Shown in pieces: positions 25,524 through 33,740 of a stretch of 64,000 nt of DNA (positions are counted from its first letter, which is position 1; the number at the start of each line of letters is the position of its first letter). Position numbers and translations under genes: made by a program. The DNA is taken from contig NZ_CP108514.1 in the NCBI RefSeq assembly GCF_035989305.1, forward strand, positions 3,658,501 through 3,722,500, read 5' to 3'. This stretch comes from Streptomyces sp. NBC_01233. GTDB taxonomy: Bacteria; Actinomycetota; Actinomycetes; Streptomycetales; Streptomycetaceae. The notes under the pieces were generated by a model, which did no database searches, was not told the DNA's origin, and worked only from the letters and a program-made list of their open reading frames with translations.

Positions 25524-25916
25524 ATGCCGGTGGAACGCAGGCGGGGCCGGAGACGGGGCATCCGGGCGATCGTGCTGCTGCTGCCGCTGCCGGCGGCGGG
25601 CGGGGTGCCGGTGCTCGGCGGGACGGTCCACTCCGCCGGCGAGGCCGTCGTGGAGCCGACGGGCCTCGTCGTCGCGGGCGGCCTCCGGGTCGTCGGCGCC
25701 TTCGTGTTCCCGGCCGAGGGCGTGCCGGGGATCGTGGCGCTCGTGGTGCGCCGCAGGGAGCCGGCGCCGGCGCAGTCTGCGTGGGGTGCCCCCGTACCCG
25801 GCGCCTCGGACCGAGGGCCGGCACCCGCCGGGCCGGGTGGCGCGAAGGCCCCCGCGGGCCGGTGCTCGCGGGGGCCTTCGCGCGTCCGTGGCTACTTGGC
25901 GGCTTCGGGACGGTAG
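25524..25916 (+). CDS. Possible small hydrophobic protein, doubtful
   Basis: 130 residues. A basic head (VERRRGRRRGIR) leads to two hydrophobic stretches (AIVLLLPLPAAGG and VAGGLRVVGAFVFPAEGVPGIVALVV) ending in RRR, the pattern of a small Streptomyces membrane protein. Against it, the frame runs straight through the terminator stem at 25841-25882 and into the 3' end of the convergent transporter gene. If real, its natural stop may have been lost by a frameshift. Only a GGGAGA very close to the ATG serves as a ribosome binding site. Confidence 0.3.
   Translation: MPVERRRGRRRGIRAIVLLLPLPAAGGVPVLGGTVHSAGEAVVEPTGLVVAGGLRVVGAFVFPAEGVPGIVALVVRRREPAPAQSAWGAPVPGASDRGPAPAGPGGAKAPAGRCSRGPSRVRGYLAASGR
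25841..25882. terminator. Terminator of the CDF transporter gene
   Basis: A perfect 16-bp stem with a ten-base loop (25841-25856 with 25867-25882), ten bases after the transporter stop on the minus strand. It would also stop transcription arriving from the plus strand. Confidence 0.85.
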
Positions 25917-26815
25917 ATGTCCGGCTCCAGGTAGATCACGCGGGCGATCGGGACCGCCTCGCGGATGCGGGCCTCCGCGGCGTTGATCGCGTCCGCCACC
26001 TCGGTCGCGGTGTCGTGGCCCTCGACGGCGATCTTGGCGGCGACCAGCAGCTCCTCCGGGCCGAGGTGCAGGGTCCGCATGTGGATGACGCGGGTGACGA
26101 CGTCCCCGTCGACGAGCGCGGTCTTGATCTTCTCGATCTCTTCGACGCCGGCGGCCTCGCCGAGCAGCAGGGACTTGGTCTCCGCGGCCAGGACGATCGC
26201 GATCACGATGAGCAGGACGCCGATGCACAGGGTGCCGATGCCGTCCCAGACGCCGTTGCCGGTCAGCAGGGCGAGGCCGACGCCGCCGAGGGCCAGGACC
26301 AGGCCGACGAGCGCGCCGAGGTCTTCAAGGAGGACGACGGGCAGCTCGGGGGCCTTGGCCCGCCGGACGAACTGGGTCCAGGTCTGCTTGCCCCGGATCT
26401 CGTTCGACTCCTTGATCGCGGTGCGGAAGGAGAAGGACTCGGCGATGATCGCGAAGACGAGCACGCCGACCGGCCAGTACCAGGCCTCGATCGGGTGCGG
26501 GTGGTTGATCTTCTCGATGCCCTCGTAGATGGCGAACATGCCACCGACGGTGAAGAGCACGATGGAGACGAGGAAGGCGTAGATGTAGCGCTCTCGCCCG
26601 TACCCGAAGGGGTGTTGCGGGGTTGCCTCGCGCTTGGCCTTCTTTCCGCCGAGGAGCAGCAGCCCCTGGTTCCCGGAGTCCGCCAGCGAGTGGACGCTTT
26701 CCGCGAGCATCGACGAGGAGCCGCTGAAGAGGAATGCCACGAATTTGGCTACAGCGATGGCGAGGTTGGCGGCGAGTGCCGCCACGATCGCCCTGGTACC
26801 GCCCGACGCGCTCAT
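25892..26815 (-). CDS. Cation diffusion facilitator (CDF) transporter
   Basis: 307 residues. Membrane segments and metal sites fit the family: ESVHSLADSGNQG supplies the first His/Asp pair and LLEDLGALVGLVLALGG the acidic pair in the later helix. The C-terminal cytoplasmic domain (VDGDVVTRVIHMRTLHLGPEELLVAAKIAVE) is the CDF dimerisation domain. It would export divalent metals such as zinc, iron or manganese in exchange for protons; the metal cannot be told from the sequence. The start is preceded by AGGAAGG at a long spacing. Confidence 0.92.
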   Translation of the reverse strand: MSASGGTRAIVAALAANLAIAVAKFVAFLFSGSSSMLAESVHSLADSGNQGLLLLGGKKAKREATPQHPFGYGRERYIYAFLVSIVLFTVGGMFAIYEGIEKINHPHPIEAWYWPVGVLVFAIIAESFSFRTAIKESNEIRGKQTWTQFVRRAKAPELPVVLLEDLGALVGLVLALGGVGLALLTGNGVWDGIGTLCIGVLLIVIAIVLAAETKSLLLGEAAGVEEIEKIKTALVDGDVVTRVIHMRTLHLGPEELLVAAKIAVEGHDTATEVADAINAAEARIREAVPIARVIYLEPDIYRPEAAK

Positions 26816-26887
26816 GGGTGCAGGATGTCCTTCCTAGCCACTGACTACCAGCCGCACATTGTTGCAGCCGCCGGGAGGGACGCGGCG

Positions 26888-28048
26888 TCAGACCACCACG
26901 GTGGCACGGAAGACCGTCCCGCTTCCAGACAGTTCGACCTTTTCGCCCGCCGGTACGAAAACCGATTCGCCGGGCGTCAGCGGCAGTTCGCCGACCATCG
27001 CGGAACCGGCCGTGCAGAGCAGGATCTGCGGGGCGTCCAGCGACAGCACGCGGGAGACGCCGCCGGGCGCGAGGAGGAAGCGGGAGAGCCGGAACTCGTC
27101 GATCGGGCTCTCGTAGACCTCCTCGCCACCGTCGCCTTCGGGGCGCAGGACGTTCGGGTCGCCCGGCTCGAACTTCGCGATCTTCAGCAGTTCGGGCACG
27201 TCCACGTGTTTGGGGGTGAGTCCGGCGCGCAGCACGTTGTCGGAGTTGGCCAGCAGCTCGACGCCGAGGCCGTCGATGTAGGCGTGCGGGACGCCGGCGC
27301 CGAGGAACATCGCCTCGCCGGGCTGGAGTCGGACGTGGTTGAGCAGCATGGCCGCGATGACTCCCGGGTCGCCCGGGAAGTGGTGGGCCAGGGTGGAGTA
27401 CGGGGCGTACGGGCCGCCGAGGCGCTCGACGGCGGTCGCGGTCTCGTGGACGGTGTGGGCCATCTCGGCGCGGTCCGCGGTTAGTACGGCGGTGAGCATC
27501 TCGCGCAGGGCCGCCTCTTCGGGGTGCGCGTGCAGCAGGTCGACGTACGGCTTGAGGCTGTCCACGTCCAGGCCCGCGAGGAGTTCGGCGGCCTCCAGCG
27601 GCGGGCGGAAGCCGCACAGCCCGTCGAACGCGGTGAGCGCGCAGATCATCTCGGGCTTGTGGTTGGGGTCCTTGTAGTTGCGGTGGCCCGCGTCGATCGG
27701 GACCCCGCGGCGCTCCTCGTCCTCGAAGCCCGCCTTCGCCTGGGCCAGATCGGGGTGGACCTGGAGGGAGAGCGGCGCGCCTGCGGCGAGGATCTTGAGG
27801 AGGAAGGGCAGCCGGGGGCCGAACTTGGCGACGGTGGCCGCTCCGAGCTCACCCTCGGGGTCGGCCGCGATGACGTCCGAGAGGGCCACCTCGCCGGCGC
27901 CGCGGTCGAGGCGGGAGGGGGCGCCGGGGTGGGCGCCCATCCACAGCTCGGCCTGGGGCTCCCCGGTGGGTTCGACACCGAGGAGCGTGGGGAGGGCCGT
28001 GGTCGATCCCCAGGCGTAGGGGCGGATCGTGTTCGTCAGGCGGTCCAT
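26888..28048 (-). CDS. manA: Mannose-6-phosphate isomerase, class I
   Basis: 386 residues from the ATG at 28048 (CAGGAAGACGACG upstream), beginning MDRLTNTIRPYAWGSTTALP as the family does. Zinc site and active site are intact: LSLQVHPDLAQAKAGF (Gln, His), HKPEMICALTAFDGLCGF (Glu) and AGVPHAYIDG (His). It interconverts fructose-6-phosphate and mannose-6-phosphate, the entry to GDP-mannose and mannosylated polymers. It is followed upstream on the same strand by the SIS-domain gene, Trm112 and manB, the order also known in mycobacteria. Confidence 0.96.
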   Translation of the reverse strand: MDRLTNTIRPYAWGSTTALPTLLGVEPTGEPQAELWMGAHPGAPSRLDRGAGEVALSDVIAADPEGELGAATVAKFGPRLPFLLKILAAGAPLSLQVHPDLAQAKAGFEDEERRGVPIDAGHRNYKDPNHKPEMICALTAFDGLCGFRPPLEAAELLAGLDVDSLKPYVDLLHAHPEEAALREMLTAVLTADRAEMAHTVHETATAVERLGGPYAPYSTLAHHFPGDPGVIAAMLLNHVRLQPGEAMFLGAGVPHAYIDGLGVELLANSDNVLRAGLTPKHVDVPELLKIAKFEPGDPNVLRPEGDGGEEVYESPIDEFRLSRFLLAPGGVSRVLSLDAPQILLCTAGSAMVGELPLTPGESVFVPAGEKVELSGSGTVFRATVVV

Positions 28049-28088
28049 CGTCGTCTTCCTGGATAGAGCCGGGGCGTGTGCGTGTACC

Positions 28089-29222
28089 TCAGCCGTGTCC
28101 CCCGGAAGCCAACGCCAGGTAGGCGGTGGCGAAATCCGTGACGGCGAGGAGTTCGGCGAGCTGCTCCAGCTCGACGCCCTCCTCCGGTTCGAGCTCGCTG
28201 ATGGCCGTGTCGTGGCTGAGGGCGAGCTCGCGTGCGGCGGGGGCGGCGGTGAGGCCGCCGGCCGGCCGGTCACGCAGCAGGACGATGCGGGCACGCAGGG
28301 CCTGGGGCTCTTCGACCCGGTCACGGAAGAAGTCTTCGGGGTCGGCGCCGGCGGCGAAGGCCCCGGCGAGCAGGATGCCGTGGGCGGGCAGCGCCTCGGG
28401 GAGCACGGCCGACAGTGCGGGGCGGCCGGCGAGCTCGGCGAGGGTGGCGGCGAAGCGGCGGCCCGCGGGGGCGGCGCCGGTGCCCTCGCTCCAGATGAGC
28501 GGGAGGGAGTCGGCGAGCTCGGCGGCGAGGGTCTTGGCCGGGTTGGAGTAGGTGGCGATGGCGGGCCCGCAGCGTTCGGCGGTGCGGTCGAGCCGGTCGG
28601 CGACGAGCTGCAGGGTGTCGGGGGCCGCGGTGATCAGGCCGACTTTGTCGAGGAGCAGCAGCAGGGGCGTGAGCAGCGCCCACAGGGCGCCCGGGCCGGC
28701 GGCCGCGGATTCGTCGTACTCCTGGTACGGGGCCTTGGCCATCGGTACGAGGAGCCCGTGCGCGCCGTCCACGGCCTCGCTCAGCGGTGAGCGCTCCGGG
28801 GCGACGGCGACGACGGTGCAGCCGCGCCGGTACGCCTGCTCGGCGAGGACGGCCAGGCCGGGCTCGGTGCCGTCGGTGGTGGCGATGAGCAGCAGGTCGA
28901 CCGAGCCGGCCCAGCCGGGCAGGGCCCAGCGCAGTGCGCCGGCGGCGTGCGCGACGCCGGTGGGGTCCAGCCGGATCACGGGCGCGGACGCGCCGGCGAG
29001 GGCGCCCAGCAGGTCGGCGACGCCGGTGGCGGCGGTGCCGGGCCCGGCGATCAGGACGGCGCGCGGGCGGCCGTCGGGGCGCAGGTCGGCGAGGCCCGCC
29101 TCGTTCGCGTGCCGGGCCGCGGTGCGGACTCTCGCCCCGGCCTCGGCCGCGCCGCGGAGCAGGCCCCGGCGGTCGACGCGGGCGAGATCGTCCGGTGCGT
29201 CGAGGAGCGACTCGTCGAGCAT
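28089..29222 (-). CDS. SIS-domain protein, phosphomannose/phosphoglucose isomerase-like
   Basis: 377 residues. It contains a SIS sugar-phosphate fold: LIAGPGTAATGVADLLGAL (phosphate loop), SVDLLLIATTDGTEPGLAVLAEQAYRRGCTVVAVAP, and a C-terminal SIS-like half with IPLIWSEGTGAAPAGRRF and HDTAISELE. The architecture fits the bifunctional glucose/mannose-6-phosphate isomerase group. Several residues of active members (for example Ser/Thr in the phosphate loop) appear altered, so activity is uncertain and a regulatory role is possible. It is 40 bp upstream of manA and probably co-transcribed. Confidence 0.82.
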   Translation of the reverse strand: MLDESLLDAPDDLARVDRRGLLRGAAEAGARVRTAARHANEAGLADLRPDGRPRAVLIAGPGTAATGVADLLGALAGASAPVIRLDPTGVAHAAGALRWALPGWAGSVDLLLIATTDGTEPGLAVLAEQAYRRGCTVVAVAPERSPLSEAVDGAHGLLVPMAKAPYQEYDESAAAGPGALWALLTPLLLLLDKVGLITAAPDTLQLVADRLDRTAERCGPAIATYSNPAKTLAAELADSLPLIWSEGTGAAPAGRRFAATLAELAGRPALSAVLPEALPAHGILLAGAFAAGADPEDFFRDRVEEPQALRARIVLLRDRPAGGLTAAPAARELALSHDTAISELEPEEGVELEQLAELLAVTDFATAYLALASGGHG

Positions 29223-29315
29223 GGCGGCCTCCGGCGGTGTTGACGGATCCAGGGTTGCGGAATCGGTCTCAGCGTCTGCGCGTTCGCGGCGCGGGCGGTG
29301 CGCTGGTGCGGTGGA

Positions 29316-29501
29316 TCAGGCGGGGCGGCGGGCCTCGTCGACCAGGAGCACCGGGATGCCGTCACGGACCGGATACGCGAGGCCGCAGTCCTGGCCGGTG
29401 CAGATCAGCTCGGGGGCCGTCTCGTCGGCCGACTTGTCCTCGAGGGGCGCGTGGCAGGCGGGGCAGGCGAGGATCTGCAGGAGGCCGGCTTCGAGCGGCA
29501 T
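29316..29501 (-). CDS. Trm112-family zinc-ribbon protein
   Basis: 61 residues from the ATG at 29501 (GAAGGGAACC upstream); a longer frame starts at 29522. Two cysteine pairs ([10 protein letters not shown] and [15 protein letters not shown]) and the ending [11 protein letters not shown] are typical of bacterial Trm112/YcaR. In archaea and eukaryotes Trm112 activates methyltransferases; the bacterial partners are mostly unknown. Placed between the SIS-domain gene and manB as in other actinobacteria. Confidence 0.9.
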   Translation of the reverse strand: MPLEAGLLQILACPACHAPLEDKSADETAPELICTGQDCGLAYPVRDGIPVLLVDEARRPA

Positions 29502-29805
29502 GGGGCGGTTCCCTTCGGGCATGCGGATGGTTCTGGGGTGGGGCGAGGTCAGCGTACCGCCGAGTCACCTCCGGTGCGGGCTGGAGTGTCCTCGTTGGTG
29601 CCCGCCGTGGGGACCCCGGCTCCGCCGGGCACCGGGCTCCGCCCGGACCCGCGCCTCAACCGCCGGCGGGGCTGGATTGGGCGGCCGGCGCTGAAACGCG
29701 ACGGGCGCGAGGGCTGGATGTGACGGCGGAAGGCCGGGAGAGCCGGGCCGGCGCCGGCCCGCCCGAACTGCGCGGAGCGCGGTCCGGGCCGGGGCCGGAA
29801 TGCGG
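29502..29805. other. Intergenic region with a palindromic repeat
   Basis: 304 bp without a supported gene, between manB and the Trm112 gene. Its main content is a copy of a GC-rich interspersed element at 29634-29674 (see that entry). A second short GC stem lies near 29745-29795. I see no clear promoter. Confidence 0.5.
29634..29674. repeat. Interspersed GC-rich element, copy 1
   Basis: It shares 24 identical bases (beginning GGGCTCCGCCCGGACC) and then the pattern GCCGGCG.GGCTG with the copy at 42560-42600. Such REP-like units are scattered between convergent or co-linear genes in many Streptomyces. The two halves can pair partly, suggesting a structured RNA end or nucleoid site. Confidence 0.75.
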
Positions 29806-31176
29806 TCAGGCGCGGATGAGGGCCAGGACCTCGTCGCGGACCTTCGCGAGGGTGGCCGCGTCACGGGCCTCCACATTCAGGCGCAGCAGGGGCTCGGTGT
29901 TGGAGGCGCGGACGTTGAACCACCAGTCCTCGCCCGTCGCCGTCAGACCGTCGAGCTCGTCCACCGTCACATCGTCACGGCCGCCGTAGGCGGCCTTCAC
30001 CGCCGCCAGACGGGCCGCCTGGTCCGCGACCGTCGAGTTGATCTCACCCGAACCCGCATACCGGTCATACGAAGCCACCAGGGCCGACAGCGGACCGTCC
30101 TGACCACCCAGGGCCGCCAGCACGTGGAGCGCGGCGAGCATGCCGGTGTCCGCGTTCCAGAAGTCCTTGAAGTAGTAGTGCGCCGAATGCTCACCACCGA
30201 AGATCGCACCCGTCCTCGCCATCTCCTCCTTGATGAAGGAGTGCCCGACACGGGTACGGACCGGGGTGCCGCCGTTCTCCCGCACCACCTCCGGCACCGA
30301 CCAGGAGGTGATCAGATTGTGGATCACAGTGCCCGACCCGCCGTTGCGGGCCAGCTCACGCGCGGCCACCAGAGCGGTGATCGCGGACGGGGACACACCC
30401 TCGCCCCGCTCGTCCACGATGAAGCAGCGGTCCGCGTCACCGTCGAACGCGATGCCCAGATCCGCACCCTCCGCCAGCACACGCGCCTGCAGATCCACGA
30501 TGTTCTTCGGATCCAGCGGATTGGCCTCGTGGTTGGGGAACGTGCCGTCCAACTCGAAGTACATCGGGACCAGATCCAGCGGCAGACCCTCGAACACCGT
30601 CGGAACCGTGTGGCCGCCCATGCCGTTGCCCGCGTCCACGACCACCTTCAGCGGACGGATCCCCGTCAGGTCCACCAGACCCCGCAGGTGCGCGGAGTAG
30701 CCCGGAAGACTGTCCCGCTCCGTCACCGTGCCCGCAACCGTGCCGGCCGCGACCGCGGGAGCGCCCGCCTGCGACCACTTCTCCACCAGCTCACGGATCT
30801 GGGACAGGCCCGTGTCCTGACCCACCGGCGCCGCACCCGCCCGGCACAGCTTGATCCCGTTGTACTTCGCCGGATTGTGCGAAGCCGTGAACATCGCACC
30901 CGGAAGATCCAACGAACCCGACGCGTAATACAGCTGGTCCGTCGAGCACAGACCGATCAACGTCACATCCACACCACGCACGGCCGCACCCCGCGCGAAC
31001 GCCGCCGACAAACCCGGCGACGACGGACGCATGTCATGACCGATCACGATCGCCGAAGCCCCCGTCACCTCCACGAACGCGGCACCGAACAGCTCCGCCA
31101 ACGACTCGTCCCACTCGTCCGGCACGACACCACGCACGTCATACGCCTTGACGATGTTCGAAAGATCTGCGGCCAC
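29806..31176 (-). CDS. manB: Phosphomannomutase / phosphoglucomutase
   Basis: 456 residues. The phosphoserine loop is FTASHNPAKYNGIK (Ser in TASHNP), the metal-binding loop is FDGDADR, the sugar-binding loop is GGEHSAHYYF and the C-terminal phosphate-binding motif is RASNTEPLLRLNVEA. It converts mannose-6-phosphate to mannose-1-phosphate (many members also act on glucose). With manA it supplies GDP-mannose for mannosylation of proteins and polymers. Start MAADLSNIVKAYDVRG matches the family; upstream CTCAGGAGGGCAGGCAGTGG gives a strong ribosome binding site. It lies 78 bp from DUF3499 on the same strand. Confidence 0.95.
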   Translation of the reverse strand: MAADLSNIVKAYDVRGVVPDEWDESLAELFGAAFVEVTGASAIVIGHDMRPSSPGLSAAFARGAAVRGVDVTLIGLCSTDQLYYASGSLDLPGAMFTASHNPAKYNGIKLCRAGAAPVGQDTGLSQIRELVEKWSQAGAPAVAAGTVAGTVTERDSLPGYSAHLRGLVDLTGIRPLKVVVDAGNGMGGHTVPTVFEGLPLDLVPMYFELDGTFPNHEANPLDPKNIVDLQARVLAEGADLGIAFDGDADRCFIVDERGEGVSPSAITALVAARELARNGGSGTVIHNLITSWSVPEVVRENGGTPVRTRVGHSFIKEEMARTGAIFGGEHSAHYYFKDFWNADTGMLAALHVLAALGGQDGPLSALVASYDRYAGSGEINSTVADQAARLAAVKAAYGGRDDVTVDELDGLTATGEDWWFNVRASNTEPLLRLNVEARDAATLAKVRDEVLALIRA

Positions 31177-31254
31177 TGCCTGCCCTCCTGAGGTTCTGTG
31201 CGGTTCAGCAAAACCTACCTTGAACCAGGAGCTCCGTTTCAGACGATCGGAGCG

Positions 31255-31629
31255 TCAGGAATCGGGCGATCTCAGGACGCGCAGGTGTCCACGACGGGTC
31301 TCGCCGGTGACCGGGCCGCCCTGGCCGGAGCCGCCGGCCCCGGCCGCGCGGCCGGGCGGGCGGGCGGCTTCGCGGACCGCGTTGGCGAGGGCTTCGAGGT
31401 CGTCGCCGCTGGGGCGGGACGGACCGGAGCCGTCGGACAGGCGGACGACGTCCCAGCCGCGCGGGGCGGTCAGGCGCTCCGAGTGCTCGGCACACAGGTC
31501 GTAGCAGTGGGGTTCGGCGTAGGTGGCGAGCGGGCCGAGAACTGCGGTCGAATCGGCGTAGACGTACGTCAGTGTCGCGACGGCAGGGCGGCCGCACGCG
31601 GTGCGCGAACAGCGACGTACAAGGCTCAC
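31255..31629 (-). CDS. DUF3499 zinc-finger-like protein
   Basis: 124 residues from the GTG at 31629, the start used by the family (VSLVRRCSRTACGRPAVATLTYVYADS). No good ribosome binding site is visible. Four cysteines in CSRTAC and HCYDLC probably hold a metal. PRGWDVVRL ends the conserved part, and the C-terminal 40 residues are disordered. The family is restricted to actinobacteria and always lies near manB and whiB; function unknown. Confidence 0.88.
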   Translation of the reverse strand: MSLVRRCSRTACGRPAVATLTYVYADSTAVLGPLATYAEPHCYDLCAEHSERLTAPRGWDVVRLSDGSGPSRPSGDDLEALANAVREAARPPGRAAGAGGSGQGGPVTGETRRGHLRVLRSPDS

Positions 31630-31722
31630 GACGTTGGACGGTACCGCACTCTTGACCGGGCCGCGACGACTCCACCGCCGCGCACTCCCCCGTGTCGTGC
31701 TCGGAGCTACCCTGCGGGGGTG

Positions 31723-32199
31723 ATGGACACCCCTCTGCCTCCCTGCCCCGGCGAGCCCCCCGCAGGGGCCCCCACCGAGCCGCGTCCGCGCCGGCGGGAC
31801 CGGCACGGACGCGGGATGCGCGGGCCGGTGGCCCCTCCTCAAGTGCCGCTGTCGGCGAGCCGGTCGGAGATGTTCGGGGACCTCGTACGGGATTCCGTGG
31901 AGCGGCTGGAGCGGCGCTGGCCGCAGCTGGCCGAGGTGGAGTTCCTGGTCGGTGACGTCCCGGGGCCGCCCGGCGGTGCGGACGGCGGCTGGAACGACGA
32001 GGCGGTGCCGCTGGGCGCGGTGTCGGAGTCCCGCGAGGGGCGGCCGGCCCGGGTCGTGGTCTTCCGGCGGCCGGTGGAGATCCGCACCAAGACGCGGGAC
32101 GAGAAGGCGATGCTGGTCCACGAGATCGTGGTGGAGCAGGTGGCGGAACTGCTCGGGCTGTCGCCCGAGACCGTGGATCCGCGCTACGGGCAGGACTGA
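31723..32199 (+). CDS. Zincin-like metallopeptidase-family protein
   Basis: 158 residues from the ATG at 31723 (a GTG directly before it is possible). The first 45 residues are Pro/Arg-rich. The domain (MFGDLVRDSVERLERRWPQLAEVEFLVGDVP...VVVFRRPVEIRTKTRDEKAMLVHEIVVEQVAELLGLSPETVDP) is the DUF1025-type zincin fold. The expected HExxH reads HEIVVEQ, so the second histidine is missing. Divergent from DUF3499, as in other actinobacteria. Proteolytic activity is doubtful. Confidence 0.82.
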   Translation: MDTPLPPCPGEPPAGAPTEPRPRRRDRHGRGMRGPVAPPQVPLSASRSEMFGDLVRDSVERLERRWPQLAEVEFLVGDVPGPPGGADGGWNDEAVPLGAVSESREGRPARVVVFRRPVEIRTKTRDEKAMLVHEIVVEQVAELLGLSPETVDPRYGQD

Positions 32200-32255
32200 C
32201 CTGAGGAGGGCGGGGGACCGGGAGGCCCCCCGCCTCGTCGCCCGGCGGAGCCGGG

Positions 32256-33740
32256 TTACCTGGTCAGGACCGAGAGGTCCTGGGCGGCCCGGGGGACGGC
32301 GACCGTGGAGTGGTCGTCCGACAGGGGCTGGACGGTGAACATCGCGATGCCCTCGTCCGGGAGGGACAGGGTGCGGGCCGCGTGGACCGGGCCGCCCGAG
32401 AGGGTCTCGACGGTGAGCGCGTAGGAGCCCTTGCCGCCGGCCGGGGCCAGGGACAGCGTCTGCGTGGTGCCCGCCTTGACCGTGACCTCCTGGGAGGCCG
32501 GCTCGCCGCCGCCGGTGCCCGGCGAGGCCGTCACCTTGACCTTCGCGTCCGCTCCCGGGGCGGTCAGCGACAGCACGGTCGCGTTCTCGTCGGGCCGGTT
32601 GTCGGCCACGGTCGCCCGTGTGCCGACCGGCCCGGCGGCCGGGACGAAGCCGAGTTCCTGCTTGGCGCCGCTGCCGCGGACCACCCGTACCGCCGCGACG
32701 ACCGGGGCGGCCTTCTTGGCGTCGGCCGGGCCCAGCAGCAGCGAACCGGGCTCGCCGCGGGTGACGTCCTTGAGGTCCACGACGGCGGTCATACCGGCCT
32801 TGACGTGCAGCTGTTCGCTGCCCGCCGGGCTGATCGCGCCGCCCGGTGCGGCCAGGCGCACCTTCAGGTCCGCGTCCTCCTCGCCCGGCACGAAGGCGAC
32901 GAGCCGTACGGAGGCGGCGTCCGCCGGGATGCCCGGCAGCACCAGCGAGCCCGCCGGGTCGGTGGAGGCCGGCAGCCAGTCGGCGCCCACGCCCTCCTCG
33001 GCGACCTGCACCGAGGCGCCCACCCGGCCCGCGCGGGTCGTCACGTGGGCGATGGCGTCGGCGAGCTGGACTCCCGGGACGAGGGAGGAGAGCAGGACCG
33101 TCTTGGTGGACTTGGGGTCGACCCGGATGTTCTCGCTGGCGCCGCCCTCGGGCTTGGCCAGTCCGTCCGGACCGAAGAGCTTGATGTCGACGATGGCGGC
33201 GGCGTCGTCGGGGTTGGTGAGGTGGACGTAGTCCTCGCGGCCCTTGGCCGTGCTCACCGCGGGGAACCAGAAGTCGGTGCCAGGCGCGGTGCAGCCGACG
33301 CCGAGCACGCCGCGGGCCCGGCCGACCGAGACCTTGGTGGTCAGCTGCGCCGTCCAGCCGGGGGCGAGGACCCCGTCGGCGCTGCCGGTGAGGGCGGGTG
33401 CGTCGGCTCCGCTGGCGGTGGCCCCGACGGGCTTGCCCGGTTCCTTGGGCTCCAGCACCGGCTTGGCGTCCTTGGTGGCGCCGAGCAGCCGGGCCGAGCC
33501 CTTGCCCTCTCCGGCGGGGCCGCCGGGGGTGAAGGCCGTGTACGTGGTCTCCGCGATGTCCGAGGAGCTGGGCCCCGGGCACACCAGCAGGGACCGCTCC
33601 ACCGGCATCCGGGCCGCGGCCGCCGCCTTGCCGTCGGCCGTCCCGCCGTCGGCGGCGGGGGCGGTGAGGGCGGCGATGCCGGTGAGGGCGGCCAGCGCCG
33701 CGGTCACGGCGGCCAGCGTCAGGGGTGCGCGCTGCTTCAC
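32256..33740 (-). CDS. DUF5719 secreted protein
   Basis: 494 residues with a signal peptide (KQRAPLTLAAVTAALAALTGIAALTAPAADG). The remainder is a series of beta-rich repeats (PVVAAVRVVRG, ASVRLVAFVPGE, YALTVETLSGG) without catalytic motifs. A single pair of cysteines (LLVCPGPSSSD and VGCTAPG) could form a disulfide. Its start overlaps the stop of the large glycosyltransferase by four bases, so the two are coupled and may act together at the cell surface. The family is actinobacterial and uncharacterised. Confidence 0.85.
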   Translation of the reverse strand: MKQRAPLTLAAVTAALAALTGIAALTAPAADGGTADGKAAAAARMPVERSLLVCPGPSSSDIAETTYTAFTPGGPAGEGKGSARLLGATKDAKPVLEPKEPGKPVGATASGADAPALTGSADGVLAPGWTAQLTTKVSVGRARGVLGVGCTAPGTDFWFPAVSTAKGREDYVHLTNPDDAAAIVDIKLFGPDGLAKPEGGASENIRVDPKSTKTVLLSSLVPGVQLADAIAHVTTRAGRVGASVQVAEEGVGADWLPASTDPAGSLVLPGIPADAASVRLVAFVPGEEDADLKVRLAAPGGAISPAGSEQLHVKAGMTAVVDLKDVTRGEPGSLLLGPADAKKAAPVVAAVRVVRGSGAKQELGFVPAAGPVGTRATVADNRPDENATVLSLTAPGADAKVKVTASPGTGGGEPASQEVTVKAGTTQTLSLAPAGGKGSYALTVETLSGGPVHAARTLSLPDEGIAMFTVQPLSDDHSTVAVPRAAQDLSVLTR

